DNA of 64,000 nt from Stappia sp. (GCF_040110915.1 NZ_CP157793.1:880939-944938); one strand, 5' to 3'. Numbered from the stretch's first letter, positions 16,601 through 24,044 are shown. Notes: generated by a model from the letters alone, not told the origin. Translations and numbers: made by a program.

Positions 16601-17570
16601 GCGGGCCGCGACCGTGCGCGCCGCCGCCGCCGCGCCGGATGTGCTGATCCTCGATCTGCCGCCGCTTCCGGGTACGGACGAGGCGCATGCCCCGCGCATG
16701 GCGGCGTTCGCGCGGCCCTGGCCCGGCGGGCTCGACGTCTACCGCGCCCGCGAGGGCGGGTCCCCCGGCTTTCTGACACGCCTCGACCGGCCGGCGGTGA
16801 TGGGCGAGACCACGCAGGACCTGGTCCCCGGGCCGGTGGCCGTGTGGGACCGGATGAACGTCCTCGAGGTCGAGATCTCCGACGGAACGCTGGACAGCGC
16901 CGGAGAAAGCGAGGTGCTCGGCGGCGCCAATCCGCTGGCGGTCCTGGCGCCCGACGGCGGGCTGGAGATCGTGCAGTTCGCGCGGGCCGAGCTTGTCGGT
17001 CCGCGCCGCTATCGCCTGAGCGATCTGATCCGGGGCGGATTGGGCACGGAGGCGGCGGCGGCCCGGGTGACGCCGGCCGGCGCGCGGGTCGTGTTGCTGG
17101 ACGACGCGGTTGCGCCGCTGCCGCTCAAGCTCGACGAGATCGGGATTGCCTTCGACTATGCGGTGCTGCCGGCCGGCCAGCCGCTCGACAGCCTGGCGCG
17201 CCGCAACCTATCGCATGTTGCAAAAGCACGCGGGCTCAAGCCCTTCGCCCCTTCTCATCTGAGCGCAAGGCGGTTGTCCGGCGGCGATGTCCGCTTTTCC
17301 TGGGTGCGCCGGACGCGGATCGGCGGCGACGGCTGGCGCGAGACCGATGTGCCCATCGGCGAGGAACGCGAGCGCTACCGCGCCGAGTTGCTCGGAGCGG
17401 GCGATCTGCCGGTCTGGAGCCGCGAGGTCGACGCGCCGCAAGTGGATCTTGGCTCGGCGGAAGAGATCTCGATCTTCGGCGGGCCCGCGAGCACGTTCCG
17501 GCTGCGCGTGGTCCAGATCTCCGCCGTTGTCGGCGACAGCCTGCCAGCGGTCGCCGATCTGACCGTTTGA
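13659..17570 (+). CDS. GTA megatron / host-specificity baseplate protein (g15)
   Basis: A 1303-residue protein, the largest in the cluster. The N-terminus is a glycine- and alanine-rich hydrophobic segment (GAILGQAAGALAGSVIDDAL). It is followed by tail-hub-like sequence and a GTA TIM-barrel (glycoside-hydrolase-like) domain around residues 420-750 (FLIASELRGLTRLRSGSGVY, AITYGADWTEYGAHQ, KPIWLTELGVPAIDRGANQP). Then come a second phage-tail domain with ARDEPVLSSLRAQA-type sequence and a C-terminal fibronectin-like region. It forms the central tail spike with membrane and cell-wall penetrating parts and attaches receptor-binding domains. The ATG at 13659 overlaps g14. The gene is intact. Confidence 0.93.
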   Translation: MATLILAAAGKAIGGAVFGGAGAILGQAAGALAGSVIDDALFGTSQVNEGRRLADLSIQSSTEGASLPKVYGRVRLAGQVIWATRLEEEVREQSQGGKGGGGARVTQRSYHYYASFAVALCEGPVARIGAVWADGKPMDLDGVTWRVHHGTANQPADPLIAALQGETPAYRNVAYVVFERLPLDLYGDRLPQLTFEVIRAVEPLEALVRAITVIPGAGEFVYAPLPVTWSERPGVAERINRHVTHADSNWTASLDELQALCPNLEQVALVVSWFGDDLRCGTCTVRPRVETQGRATSGMTWSVSGETTATAAEVSRAGDRPAYGGTPADESVIRAIQDLKARGLKVALHPFILMDVPAGNALPDPYGGTEQAPHPWRGRITASLAPGLPGTPDGTGAVTAELDAFVGTAAPGDFLQGPNGVGYAGPAEWSFRRFVLHHAHLAAAAGGVDTFLIASELRGLTRLRSGSGVYPFVAALKALASEVQAILPGAAITYGADWTEYGAHQVGAGELRFPLDPLWADPAISAVGINAYFPLADMREEGDPDGNIAPHDAQALHAAVAGGEDYDWFYASEADRLTGVRTPIADGAYGKPWVYRAKDLVGWWSNPHVERVGGAELATATDWAPQTKPIWLTELGVPAIDRGANQPNIFFDEKSSESGWPRFSNGGRDDLIQRRALEAVLAYWSGDHPALPAGANPVSPVYGGPMLDAGGIFLWCWDARPYPAFPGQLDVWSDGENWRAGHWLTGRLGGVSLAGLIGALATDYGLSPDVYTVETVPGTIDGLAVAGPSTLRAVLAPLLEAHGVVAADLGPRIGFRPAWSPVAAELGGDDLVVASRDEPVLSSLRAQAADLPAEVRISARDGARDHRRYVVSSRRREGHSVRVEEIDLAATLDPGIAAGLADGLLVRRWSAREELRFVAGPAHLALEPGDVVRLAADPQTGLAQAMTARIESLEEAGALRIVAREARPPLSLRARRVGGEGRAATVRAAAAAPDVLILDLPPLPGTDEAHAPRMAAFARPWPGGLDVYRAREGGSPGFLTRLDRPAVMGETTQDLVPGPVAVWDRMNVLEVEISDGTLDSAGESEVLGGANPLAVLAPDGGLEIVQFARAELVGPRRYRLSDLIRGGLGTEAAAARVTPAGARVVLLDDAVAPLPLKLDEIGIAFDYAVLPAGQPLDSLARRNLSHVAKARGLKPFAPSHLSARRLSGGDVRFSWVRRTRIGGDGWRETDVPIGEERERYRAELLGAGDLPVWSREVDAPQVDLGSAEEISIFGGPASTFRLRVVQISAVVGDSLPAVADLTV

Positions 17571-17617
17571 CGCAACGCGCGGCCCATCATCGTCACGCCA
17601 ATCCGGAGAACCGGTCC

Positions 17618-18445
17618 ATGAAACTCAGTGAACGGGGGCTGGCCTTCATCGCCGGCCACGAAGGCTTCGTCGCGCGCGCCTATCGCGATCCGGTCGGCGT
17701 GCTCACCATCGGCTTCGGCTTCACGATGCGCAGCCGGGTCTTCGCCGACTACTGGCGCAGACTGCACGGCCGCGATCTGCGCATGGGCGACCGGCTGTCG
17801 CGGCGCGAGGCCGAGGGCCTTCTGCGGCGCCTCGTCGACGAGGAATACGGCCCGGCCGTGACCCGGGCGTTCGGCCCGCTGCCGCAACACCGCTTCGATG
17901 CGGCCTGTTCGGTTGCCTATAACCTGGGTCCGCGCGCGCTGGGCTGGGCCTGGGCGCGGGTGCTGAAGAAGGGCGACGTCGCCCGGGCCGCCGCCATTCT
18001 CGCAAGGAACTACAACACCGCCGGCGGACGCAGGCTCGCGGGCCTCGTGCGCCGCCGCCGCGAAGAGGCGCAGCTGCTCGAAACCGGCGTCTATGCGACG
18101 CAAGGCGCACCGGCGACGCGGCCCGAGGAACGCCGGCAGGATATGGAGCTGCTGGCGTCGCTCGGCTATCGCGGTCCGGAGTTTCGCGCCCTCGTGCGCC
18201 GCTTCCAGCGCGATCATCCGCCCCTGCGCGTCGACGGGCTGTTCGGCCCGGCGAGCCGCGCCGCCGCGCTCGCGGCCCTTGCGGCGCGAACGCGCAAGCG
18301 CGCCACTGGCGGCGGTCTGGGGGCGCTCGCCATCGGCGGCGTCGGAGCCTGGCTCGCCGGCGCGCCCGCCTGGATGTGGGGTGCCGCCGGCCTGGCGGCG
18401 GGCGCCTGCGTGGCCCTTCTGACGGTGCGGTGGCGGCGCCGGTGA
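17618..18445 (+). CDS. GH24-type lysozyme with peptidoglycan-binding domain and C-terminal membrane anchor
   Basis: A 275-residue endolysin. The T4-lysozyme-type triad can be placed in the N-terminus: Glu in AGHEGFVARAY, Asp in YRDPVGV and Thr in LTIGFGF. AACSVAYNLGPRALG and NYNTAGGRRLAGLVRRR correspond to later conserved helices. A peptidoglycan-binding repeat spans about 170-215 (FQRDHPPLRVDGLFGPASRA). Two hydrophobic helices follow (GALAIGGVGAWLAGAPAW and WGAAGLAAGACVALLTVRW). No N-terminal signal is visible. It probably cuts peptidoglycan during particle release. The C-terminal membrane segment is unusual for soluble endolysins. Start ATG 17618. Confidence 0.87.
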   Translation: MKLSERGLAFIAGHEGFVARAYRDPVGVLTIGFGFTMRSRVFADYWRRLHGRDLRMGDRLSRREAEGLLRRLVDEEYGPAVTRAFGPLPQHRFDAACSVAYNLGPRALGWAWARVLKKGDVARAAAILARNYNTAGGRRLAGLVRRRREEAQLLETGVYATQGAPATRPEERRQDMELLASLGYRGPEFRALVRRFQRDHPPLRVDGLFGPASRAAALAALAARTRKRATGGGLGALAIGGVGAWLAGAPAWMWGAAGLAAGACVALLTVRWRRR

Positions 18446-18499
18446 CGCCCTGCGGTTCCAGTTTTCCCGGACAACGAGCCCTCAAGATAGGAGACAGTC

Positions 18500-18709
18500 A
18501 TGCGCGGTTGGAGAACCCTGACCCTCAATGCCCTAGCGGCGGGCGCGGCGCTCGCGCTGGAAGTCTCGCGCTTTCTCGTCGGCGTGGACTGGGCGGCGCA
18601 TCTGCCGCCCGCCACCGCGCTGTGGATGCTGGTGCTCGTCAACGTGGCGAACATCGCGCTGCGTCATGTGACCGACCGCCCGGCGGGCTGGCGGAAGTCC
18701 GGCCGATGA
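18500..18709 (+). CDS. Small two-helix membrane protein of the lysis region
   Basis: A 69-residue protein with hydrophobic segments LTLNALAAGAALALEVSRFL (about 7-26) and ALWMLVLVNVANIALRHVTD (about 40-59). It is preceded by ATAGGAG. The position between lysozyme and the holin-like gene, and the ATGA overlap with the latter, suggest an accessory lysis role (holin, antiholin or pinholin). No family was recognised. Confidence 0.6.
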   Translation: MRGWRTLTLNALAAGAALALEVSRFLVGVDWAAHLPPATALWMLVLVNVANIALRHVTDRPAGWRKSGR

Positions 18710-19116
18710 GTTGGCTCATGACGGCCTTGACCGGCCCGCTGCTCACGCTCCTGCTGGGGCATCTCGACCGGCGGATGGCGGCGCGCACGAGCGCGGAGGG
18801 GCTTTCCGCCGAGATTGCGAAGGAGAGCATCCGCGCCGAACTCGCTGCGCGCGCGCAAGCCCGGGCCGTGCTCATCGCCGAGCAGGGGCATTTCCTGTCC
18901 GCCGCCCGCCTCGGACGCCTCCTGTTCGTGGTGCCATTGGGCGTCTGGTGGGCGGCGGTGATCGCCGATTCGATTTTCGCCTTTTCCTTCGACATCGCCG
19001 CCCTGCCGTCGCCGCTCGACGACTGGGCCGGCGGCATCCTGCTGTCGCTCTTTCTCGTGGATGGCGTGCAGGGGAGCTTGCGCGCCGCGCGGGCCCGCAG
19101 GCGCGACGGGGGCTGA
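18706..19116 (+). CDS. Holin-like membrane protein
   Basis: A 136-residue protein. A short N-terminal hydrophobic stretch (LMTALTGPLLTLLLGHL) precedes an amphipathic charged helix (EIAKESIRAELAARAQARAV) and two strong membrane helices (RLLFVVPLGVWWAAVIADSI and WAGGILLSLFLVDGVQGSL). The arrangement resembles the three-helix holins found with GTAs and alphaproteobacterial prophages (GTA holin 3TM family), but that match is from pattern only. The ATG overlaps the preceding stop (ATGA). With the lysozyme it would form the lysis cassette. Confidence 0.6.
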   Translation: MSWLMTALTGPLLTLLLGHLDRRMAARTSAEGLSAEIAKESIRAELAARAQARAVLIAEQGHFLSAARLGRLLFVVPLGVWWAAVIADSIFAFSFDIAALPSPLDDWAGGILLSLFLVDGVQGSLRAARARRRDGG

Positions 19117-19199
19117 GCGGCCCGCGCGCCGCCGGGCCTGTCGTGTTCCTGCCGGCGACATTCATGTGCTATTCAGACGCCAACGGCTAAGAGAGACGC

Positions 19200-19517
19200 A
19201 TGATCACGTCCCGCGCTTCCTCCTTCTTTCGCAGCCTGCGCGCCAATCCGGCGGCGCTCCTGCTTGCGCTCGCTCTCGGGTTCGGCGCCACCGGGCCGGC
19301 GCTGGCGGAATGCCTGGGCGCGGGCGCGGCGCGCGCGGCCGTGGCGAGCGGCGAGGCCCTGCCGCTCGGCAGCATTGCCGGCCGGCTGGGCGGGGAAATC
19401 GTGCGGGCCGATCTGTGCCGGCAGGGGGGGCGTCTCGTCTATGTGCTCTCCGTGCTGGTTTCGGGACGGGTGAGCGAGCGGGTCGTCGATGCGCGCACGG
19501 GGCAGATCCTGCGCTGA
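19200..19517 (+). CDS. Secreted PepSY-like protein upstream of feuPQ
   Basis: A 105-residue protein with a clear signal peptide (NPAALLLALALGFGATGPAL, cleavage after ALA) and a mature part of about 70 residues. That part ends LVYVLSVLVSGRVSERVVDA and RTGQILR, the PepSY strand pattern. It is periplasmic and has two cysteines. The gene lies 54 bases before the FeuP-type regulator and is co-oriented. PepSY proteins often modulate neighbouring histidine kinases, and in Sinorhizobium a small periplasmic protein (FeuN) restrains FeuQ. An analogous role here is inference. Confidence 0.78.
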   Translation: MITSRASSFFRSLRANPAALLLALALGFGATGPALAECLGAGAARAAVASGEALPLGSIAGRLGGEIVRADLCRQGGRLVYVLSVLVSGRVSERVVDARTGQILR

Positions 19518-19571
19518 CGCGCGCTCAAGCTCTGTCGATGGCAGCAGCGAACGAAGGAAAGTGTCGTAGCG

Positions 19572-20246
19572 ATGCGTCTGCTTGTTGTGGAAGACGATCC
19601 GGATCTCAATCGCCAACTCAAGGCCGGCCTCGAAGAGGTCGGCTATGTGGTCGACACCGCGTTCGACGGCGAGGAAGGCCATCACCTCGGCGACACCGAG
19701 CCCTATGACGCGGTGGTTCTGGATCTCGGCCTGCCGGTGCTCGACGGGCTGAGCGTTCTGGAACGCTGGCGCCGCGACGGACGCCTCATGCCGGTGCTGA
19801 TCCTGACCGCACGCGACCGCTGGTCCGACAAGGTCGCGGGCATCGACGCCGGGGCCGACGACTATGTCGCAAAACCCTTCCACATGGAGGAGGTGGTGGC
19901 GCGCCTGCGGGCGCTGGTGCGCCGTGCGGCCGGCCACGCGAGCAACGAGATCACCGCCGGCGACGTGCGGCTCGATGTGCGCGCCGGCAAGGTCACGCGC
20001 GACGGCATGACGGTCAAGCTGACCTCGCATGAGTTTCGCCTGCTCTCCTATCTGATGCACCACAAGGGCCGGGTCGTCTCGCGCACCGAGTTGATCGAGC
20101 ATCTCTACGATCAGGACTTCGACCGCGATTCCAACACCATCGAGGTCTTCGTCGGACGCCTGCGCAAGAAGGTCGACAGCGAGCTGATCGAAACCGTGCG
20201 CGGCCTGGGATACCGCATCGCCGTGAGCGACGACGGACCGCGATGA
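19572..20246 (+). CDS. feuP: FeuP-like OmpR-family response regulator
   Basis: A 224-residue protein. The receiver domain (1-115) has VVEDDPDLNRQL acidic residues, phosphoacceptor Asp51 in LDLGLPVLDGLSVL, and the lysine in DDYVAKPFHMEE. The winged-helix DNA-binding domain spans about 125-220 (LTSHEFRLLSYLMHHKGRVV, then FDRDSNTIEVFVGRLRKKVD and GLGYRI). The sequence closely resembles rhizobial FeuP as I recall it. The neighbouring cycHJKL-type operon matches the published feuPQ/cycHJKL linkage in Rhizobium leguminosarum. In rhizobia FeuP/FeuQ controls iron uptake and osmoadaptation (cyclic glucan export). It overlaps feuQ by four bases. Confidence 0.88.
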   Translation: MRLLVVEDDPDLNRQLKAGLEEVGYVVDTAFDGEEGHHLGDTEPYDAVVLDLGLPVLDGLSVLERWRRDGRLMPVLILTARDRWSDKVAGIDAGADDYVAKPFHMEEVVARLRALVRRAAGHASNEITAGDVRLDVRAGKVTRDGMTVKLTSHEFRLLSYLMHHKGRVVSRTELIEHLYDQDFDRDSNTIEVFVGRLRKKVDSELIETVRGLGYRIAVSDDGPR

Positions 20247-21697
20247 GCGCGGACGCTCCCGAGCCGATGCCCGAGCCGATGCCCGAGCCCTTGAATGAGA
20301 CGGCGTCCGCGTCCTGGGTGCAACGCCGCTCGCTCGCCCAACGCCTGATCCTCGTCGCCGTGGTCTGGTCGGCGCTTGCGCTGGCGGTGGCCGGTGTAGT
20401 GCTCGTCGCGCTCTACCGCGAGGACAGCGCGCGCGCTTTCGACGAGCGCCTCGACGTCTACGTGAAGGCGATCGTCGGGGAAATGGCCGGCGGCACGCCC
20501 GACAGTCCGGCGGAACCGGGCAACCTCGGCGAACCGCGCTTCGATCTGCCGGCTTCGGGCTGGTATTGGGTTGTCTTCGACGGGCAGAGCGGCGATCTGT
20601 TGTTCGCATCGCCCTCGCTCTTCGGCGACCGGCTCGATCTGCCGGACTTGCCTGCGCGCGGGGAATTGCGCTCCTTCGTGGAGAGCCCGCGCGGCGGCGA
20701 GTTGCGCGTGCTGCAAAGGCGGATCGTCTTCGGAGAGGCGGCGGCCTTTCGCATCGCGGTCGCGGGCGAGACGGCGGACTTGCGCGCCCGCGAAGTCACC
20801 TTCGCCTGGCAGGTGGCCCTGACGCTGCTTGTCCTCGGGCTAGGGCTCATCGCGGCCATCGTCCTGCAGGTGCGCGTCGGCCTGCGTCCCGTGACCGCGC
20901 TGCGCCATTCGCTCGCGGCCGTGCGGCGCGGCGATGCGCAGGCCGTCGACGAGGCGCTGCCGCCCGATCTGCGCCCGCTGGCGCGCGAACTGAACGCACT
21001 GGTCCGCTCCAATCGCGAAGTTGTGGAGCGCGCCCGCACCCATGTCGGAAATCTCGCCCATGCGCTCAAGACGCCGCTCAGCGTGATCGTCAACGAGGTG
21101 CGCGGTCCAGGTGGCGGCGGCGCGGACCTGTCGAAGATCGACGAACAGGCCGCCGTGATGCGGGCCCAGATCGACCAGCATCTGGAGCGCGCCCGCATGG
21201 CCGCGCAACGCCGGGTCATCGGCGTGTCCTCTCCCGTCGAACCGGTGCTCTCGCGCCTGATCCGCGCCATGTCCAAGATCCACCGGGAGCGTGACATCGT
21301 CTTTTCCCTGGAGGTTCCCGATGGCGTGCGGTTTCGCGGGGAGGAGCACGACCTTGAGGAGATCGCCGGCAACCTGATCGACAACGCCTGCAAGTGGACG
21401 ACCTCGCGCGTCGATGTCGCCGTCGAGACGGTGCGCACCGACGGGGTGCTCGAACGCCTTGTGCTCTCGGTCATGGATGACGGCCCGGGCCTGACCCCTG
21501 AGCAGCGCCGCGAGGCGGTGAAACGCGGCCGGCGGCTCGATGAAACCGTGCCCGGAACGGGGCTCGGCCTGTCGATCGTGGTGGATCTCGCCGCCGTCTA
21601 CGACGGTCGCCTGGCGCTTCAGCCGGGCCGCGGCGGGCAGGGGCTTCAGGCCCTGGTCACGCTGCCGGCGCTGGAGGCGAATGTCGCTGGCGGATAA
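20243..21697 (+). CDS. feuQ: FeuQ-like sensor histidine kinase
   Basis: A 484-residue membrane kinase. The N-terminal cytoplasmic segment contains the repeat MPEPMPEP. TM1 is about 33-56 (ILVAVVWSALALAVAGVVLV), a periplasmic sensor domain follows to about 185, and TM2 is about 190-212 (TLLVLGLGLIAAIVLQVRVG). A HAMP-like linker leads to the dimerisation helix with the phospho-His in NLAHALKTPLSV (about 273). The ATPase domain has NLIDNACKWT (N box), DDGPGL (G1) and GTGLGLSIVVDLA (G2). The ATG overlaps the feuP stop (ATGA). The partner is certainly FeuP. The signal may pass through the upstream PepSY protein. Confidence 0.87.
   Translation: MSADAPEPMPEPMPEPLNETASASWVQRRSLAQRLILVAVVWSALALAVAGVVLVALYREDSARAFDERLDVYVKAIVGEMAGGTPDSPAEPGNLGEPRFDLPASGWYWVVFDGQSGDLLFASPSLFGDRLDLPDLPARGELRSFVESPRGGELRVLQRRIVFGEAAAFRIAVAGETADLRAREVTFAWQVALTLLVLGLGLIAAIVLQVRVGLRPVTALRHSLAAVRRGDAQAVDEALPPDLRPLARELNALVRSNREVVERARTHVGNLAHALKTPLSVIVNEVRGPGGGGADLSKIDEQAAVMRAQIDQHLERARMAAQRRVIGVSSPVEPVLSRLIRAMSKIHRERDIVFSLEVPDGVRFRGEEHDLEEIAGNLIDNACKWTTSRVDVAVETVRTDGVLERLVLSVMDDGPGLTPEQRREAVKRGRRLDETVPGTGLGLSIVVDLAAVYDGRLALQPGRGGQGLQALVTLPALEANVAGG
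20258..20293 (+). repeat. 12-base tandem repeat at the start of the feuQ gene
   Basis: CCCGAGCCGATG twice (20258-20269, 20270-20281), then CCCGAGCCCTTG (20282-20293). The units are in frame and encode PEPM-PEPM-PEPL. The sequence resembles the arsR leader repeat at 2719-2754 read on the other strand. Confidence 0.85.
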
Positions 21698-21905
21698 GGG
21701 TATATGGCGGGGCGAGCGGACGCAGTTCAGCCACAAAGGCGTGTAACCTCGACGCAACGGATACGCGACGTTTCGGCGTGGCGTCTGCGCGGCGCGCGCC
21801 GTCTTGGATGGACACGACCCGGCACGACCCGCCATACTCGGGCGTTCGTCGCGGTCGGCGCCGAGAGCTTCAAGCCTTGAACGGCTCAGGATTGGGAATG
21901 GACGG

Positions 21906-22358
21906 ATGACGGGCGCAAGGCTCGCTGCGATTGTCGCACTGACGGGATTTCTGGCGGCCTGCGGAACCGGCACGACCTCCGGTGTCGGGCCTGTGGTCGT
22001 CGGCGACGGCCTGTTCGCCAGCGCGTTTCGCGCGCCGACGGTGACGCAGACCGATGCCGACCGGGTGCTGGCGGACCTGCTGGCGAGCGACGTCGGCGAA
22101 GGCCTGAGCGAACAGGACCGCCGCGCGGCCGCCACCGCCCTGCAGGGCGCGCTCGCGGCCGGCCGGGCGGGCGAGGCCGTGGAATGGCGCAACCGCTCCA
22201 GCGGTGTCGCCGGACGCGTCGTGACCGGGCCGAGCTATCAGGTCAACAGCACGCTGTGCCGCGACTACACCCACTTCGTCACCATCGGCGGGCGGGAGAC
22301 CTCCCTGCGCGGGGCCGCGTGCCGCTCCGACGACGCGGGCTGGCAACCCATCACCTGA
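21906..22358 (+). CDS. Small outer-membrane-type lipoprotein (RT0821/Lpp0805-like)
   Basis: A 150-residue protein with a lipoprotein signal: MTGARLAAIVALTGFLAACG, acylated Cys in LAAC (about residue 18). The C-terminal half, EAVEWRNRSSGVAGRVVTGP, CRDYTHFVTIGGRE and RGAACRSDDAGWQPI, matches the surface-antigen-like family with a conserved WxNxxSG and paired cysteines. The mature protein is periplasmic or in the outer membrane. The ATG at 21906 is preferred because it directly precedes the signal sequence, although the frame is open upstream. The 208 bases before it hold no other gene. Function is unknown. Confidence 0.78.
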   Translation: MTGARLAAIVALTGFLAACGTGTTSGVGPVVVGDGLFASAFRAPTVTQTDADRVLADLLASDVGEGLSEQDRRAAATALQGALAAGRAGEAVEWRNRSSGVAGRVVTGPSYQVNSTLCRDYTHFVTIGGRETSLRGAACRSDDAGWQPIT

Positions 22359-22433
22359 GAGCCTGTCCGACCCCGCGCCGTGCCCGATTTCCTGCCCGTT
22401 CGCCAATGCCTTGCCAACATTTGTTTAATCCTT

Positions 22434-22452
22434 TTGCGTCACGATGACGCAA
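22434..22452. promoter_or_regulatory. Perfect inverted repeat, candidate operator
   Basis: TTGCGTCACGATGACGCAA: 8-base arms (22434-22441, 22445-22452) with a 3-base centre. It lies 34 bases before the start of the 477-residue protein in an interval that is locally A+T-rich. No T-run follows on either strand, so a transcription-factor site is more likely than a terminator. Confidence 0.6.
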
Positions 22453-22486
22453 CGTAGAGCAGTCGCGTGGTTGGCGAGAAACCCCG

Positions 22487-23920
22487 ATGCCGGACAGGCA
22501 GCATCTGACATCGAAGATCCGCTCCTATCTGGATGCCTTGTCCCCGCGCGCCGTACAGACGCTGGTTCGCGGACTGGAGAACGCGCGCGCCAAGGGCTCC
22601 GACGACCCCCATCTCGATCTGATCCTGGATGCCTGTCTTGGCGCCGTGCGCAAACCGCGGGCTATCGAACCAACCGACTGGGAGCCGCGCGCGCATTTCC
22701 TGAAACGCGTGTTTTTCCATCCACTTGAGGATTTTCTGCTCGACGAGCCGCTGCCCGGAAAGGTGCGCGGGCGCATCACGCGCTCCAGTCTCGACAGCAT
22801 CTGGACATGGCTCAGCCGCGACGTTGCGCCCGAGGCGGTGGCCTCGACGGAAGAGCGCGCCGCGCGTCTGGAGACGACGTCACCCGAGATCCTTGCCCTG
22901 GCGGATGCCTTGCGCGATGCGCTGTTGCCGCACATGCGCGATCTCTACGCGGACGCGCAAGGAGACGACCGGCGGCACCAGAAGCTGATGATGCTGGTGG
23001 GCGGCGAGCGTGCCTTCCGCGATCTGGAGGACATCATCGCGGTGTTTTCCGCGCGCGGATGGCTGGACGGTCTGCGCGAAAGCCTTCCCACCCGCATGAG
23101 CGAATGGGATTTCAAGCCGGGCAGTCCGACCCTGAAGCGGATCAAGGCGGTCAGCGACCGTCAGGGGGAGCAGGCGTTTCTCGTGGCGTCGGTCGTGCTG
23201 GCCCGCCTGGATGCGCCGGAGGCGCTGATGGCGTTGAGCGCCGGTCTGGCCGGGAGCGATTCGGTGCGCAAGATGGCCGCCTCGCCCTATGCGGTCTTCG
23301 CGGAAATGGCCTTTTCGGAGGCCGAGCGGCTGTCCGGTCTGGTGTGCGGGAGCTGCACGAACGCGGAACTCTCGGAGCATCTCAACCACTACATCCGTCT
23401 CGTGAAATTCATCGACCGGCGCTTCGAGCTTGACGAATGGCCGGCCTGGCAGAAGCAGGTCGCCGCCACGCGGCGGTCGATCTCGCAGCTCGTGACGCGC
23501 GACCTCGAGGCGGCGGCCGGCAATCTGCGCCGCGCCCTTCTCGTGCCGAAGATCGGGGCCGACGGGGAGCCGAAGGTCGACGCCCTGGCGCTGGAGGAGG
23601 CGCTGCGCGGCCTGATGCTGCTCGACCGGATGCGCGATGCCGCCGACAGCCTTGCCGTCAACGAGGTGACCGCTCGCACGCGGCAGGTGATCGACCAGTC
23701 GCTCGAGTTCAAGACACGGGCTCTTCTCGGCGATCTGGCGAAGACCTCCGGCGCGGCCCGCACGGCGCAGCTCGTCGCCGTCGATGCCGGGATCGCCCTG
23801 TGCGAGCGCTATTACGGCAAGGACTACGCGGATCAGCTGCGCCGCAGCCGCAAGGCGGCGCTGTCGGCGCCGGCACCGGACGCCGACGGCGACCAGACGG
23901 CCCGTCGGGCGGGCGGCTGA
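22487..23920 (+). CDS. Conserved-looking protein of unknown function, 477 residues
   Basis: Not recognised. It is a soluble, largely helical protein with no signal peptide and no membrane segment. Distinctive segments are HFLKRVFFHPLEDFLLDEPL, LMMLVGGERAFRDLEDIIAV and NHYIRLVKFIDRRFELDEWP, and the C-terminal tail is disordered (APAPDADGDQTARRAGG). Coding is supported by codon pattern, uniform length and a C-terminal half rich in alternating charged and hydrophobic helices. It stands alone between a lipoprotein gene and ccmI, with a perfect palindrome just upstream, so it may be individually regulated. No catalytic motif was found. Confidence 0.8.
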   Translation: MPDRQHLTSKIRSYLDALSPRAVQTLVRGLENARAKGSDDPHLDLILDACLGAVRKPRAIEPTDWEPRAHFLKRVFFHPLEDFLLDEPLPGKVRGRITRSSLDSIWTWLSRDVAPEAVASTEERAARLETTSPEILALADALRDALLPHMRDLYADAQGDDRRHQKLMMLVGGERAFRDLEDIIAVFSARGWLDGLRESLPTRMSEWDFKPGSPTLKRIKAVSDRQGEQAFLVASVVLARLDAPEALMALSAGLAGSDSVRKMAASPYAVFAEMAFSEAERLSGLVCGSCTNAELSEHLNHYIRLVKFIDRRFELDEWPAWQKQVAATRRSISQLVTRDLEAAAGNLRRALLVPKIGADGEPKVDALALEEALRGLMLLDRMRDAADSLAVNEVTARTRQVIDQSLEFKTRALLGDLAKTSGAARTAQLVAVDAGIALCERYYGKDYADQLRRSRKAALSAPAPDADGDQTARRAGG

Positions 23921-24044
23921 GACGGCGCGCACACCGGTCGCCGGGGGCGCCTCGGACAGCGTCTCGAGCCTTCCCGTGGGGGGAACCCGCGACCCCCTGT
24001 CACACGTCGGTTTTACTTGCGGAATTGGCCCGTAAGCGGTCTAT

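Larger units (their letters stand above)
2871..19116 (+). mobile_element. RcGTA-like gene transfer agent cluster with adjacent lysis genes
   Basis: Twenty plus-strand genes follow the order known for Rhodobacter capsulatus-type GTAs: packaging, head, connector, tail, baseplate. Lysozyme and two membrane proteins follow. There is no integrase, repressor, replication gene or attachment repeat, and the G+C level matches the flanking chromosomal genes, as expected of a domesticated element rather than a prophage. Most junctions are four-base overlaps (ATGA/GTGA/TGATG). Deviations are a terminator after the capsid gene, an antisense DUF465 gene at 11253-11492, and a lower-GC patch in the tape-measure gene. 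Whether particles are made cannot be judged from sequence. Confidence 0.88.

Noticed and set aside
13569-16688. A 1039-codon open frame antisense to the megatron gene, and similar long antisense frames opposite glnE (33597-36716), degP (28331-31387), ccmF (25753-28455) and the ABC gene (57562-60873)
   Set aside because: In very GC-rich DNA the frame opposite the codon third position is naturally free of stops. These frames are Arg/Gly/Asp/His-rich, lack family motifs and lie exactly over well-supported genes.
2871-19116. Interpretation as an active prophage
   Set aside because: No integrase, repressor, replication genes or attachment repeats are seen, and order and gene lengths match GTA clusters, including the short tape measure and overlapping small genes.
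19119-19138. GGCCCG...CGGGCC after the holin-like gene as terminator of the GTA cluster
   Set aside because: A six-base GC stem without a T-run is expected often by chance at this base composition.
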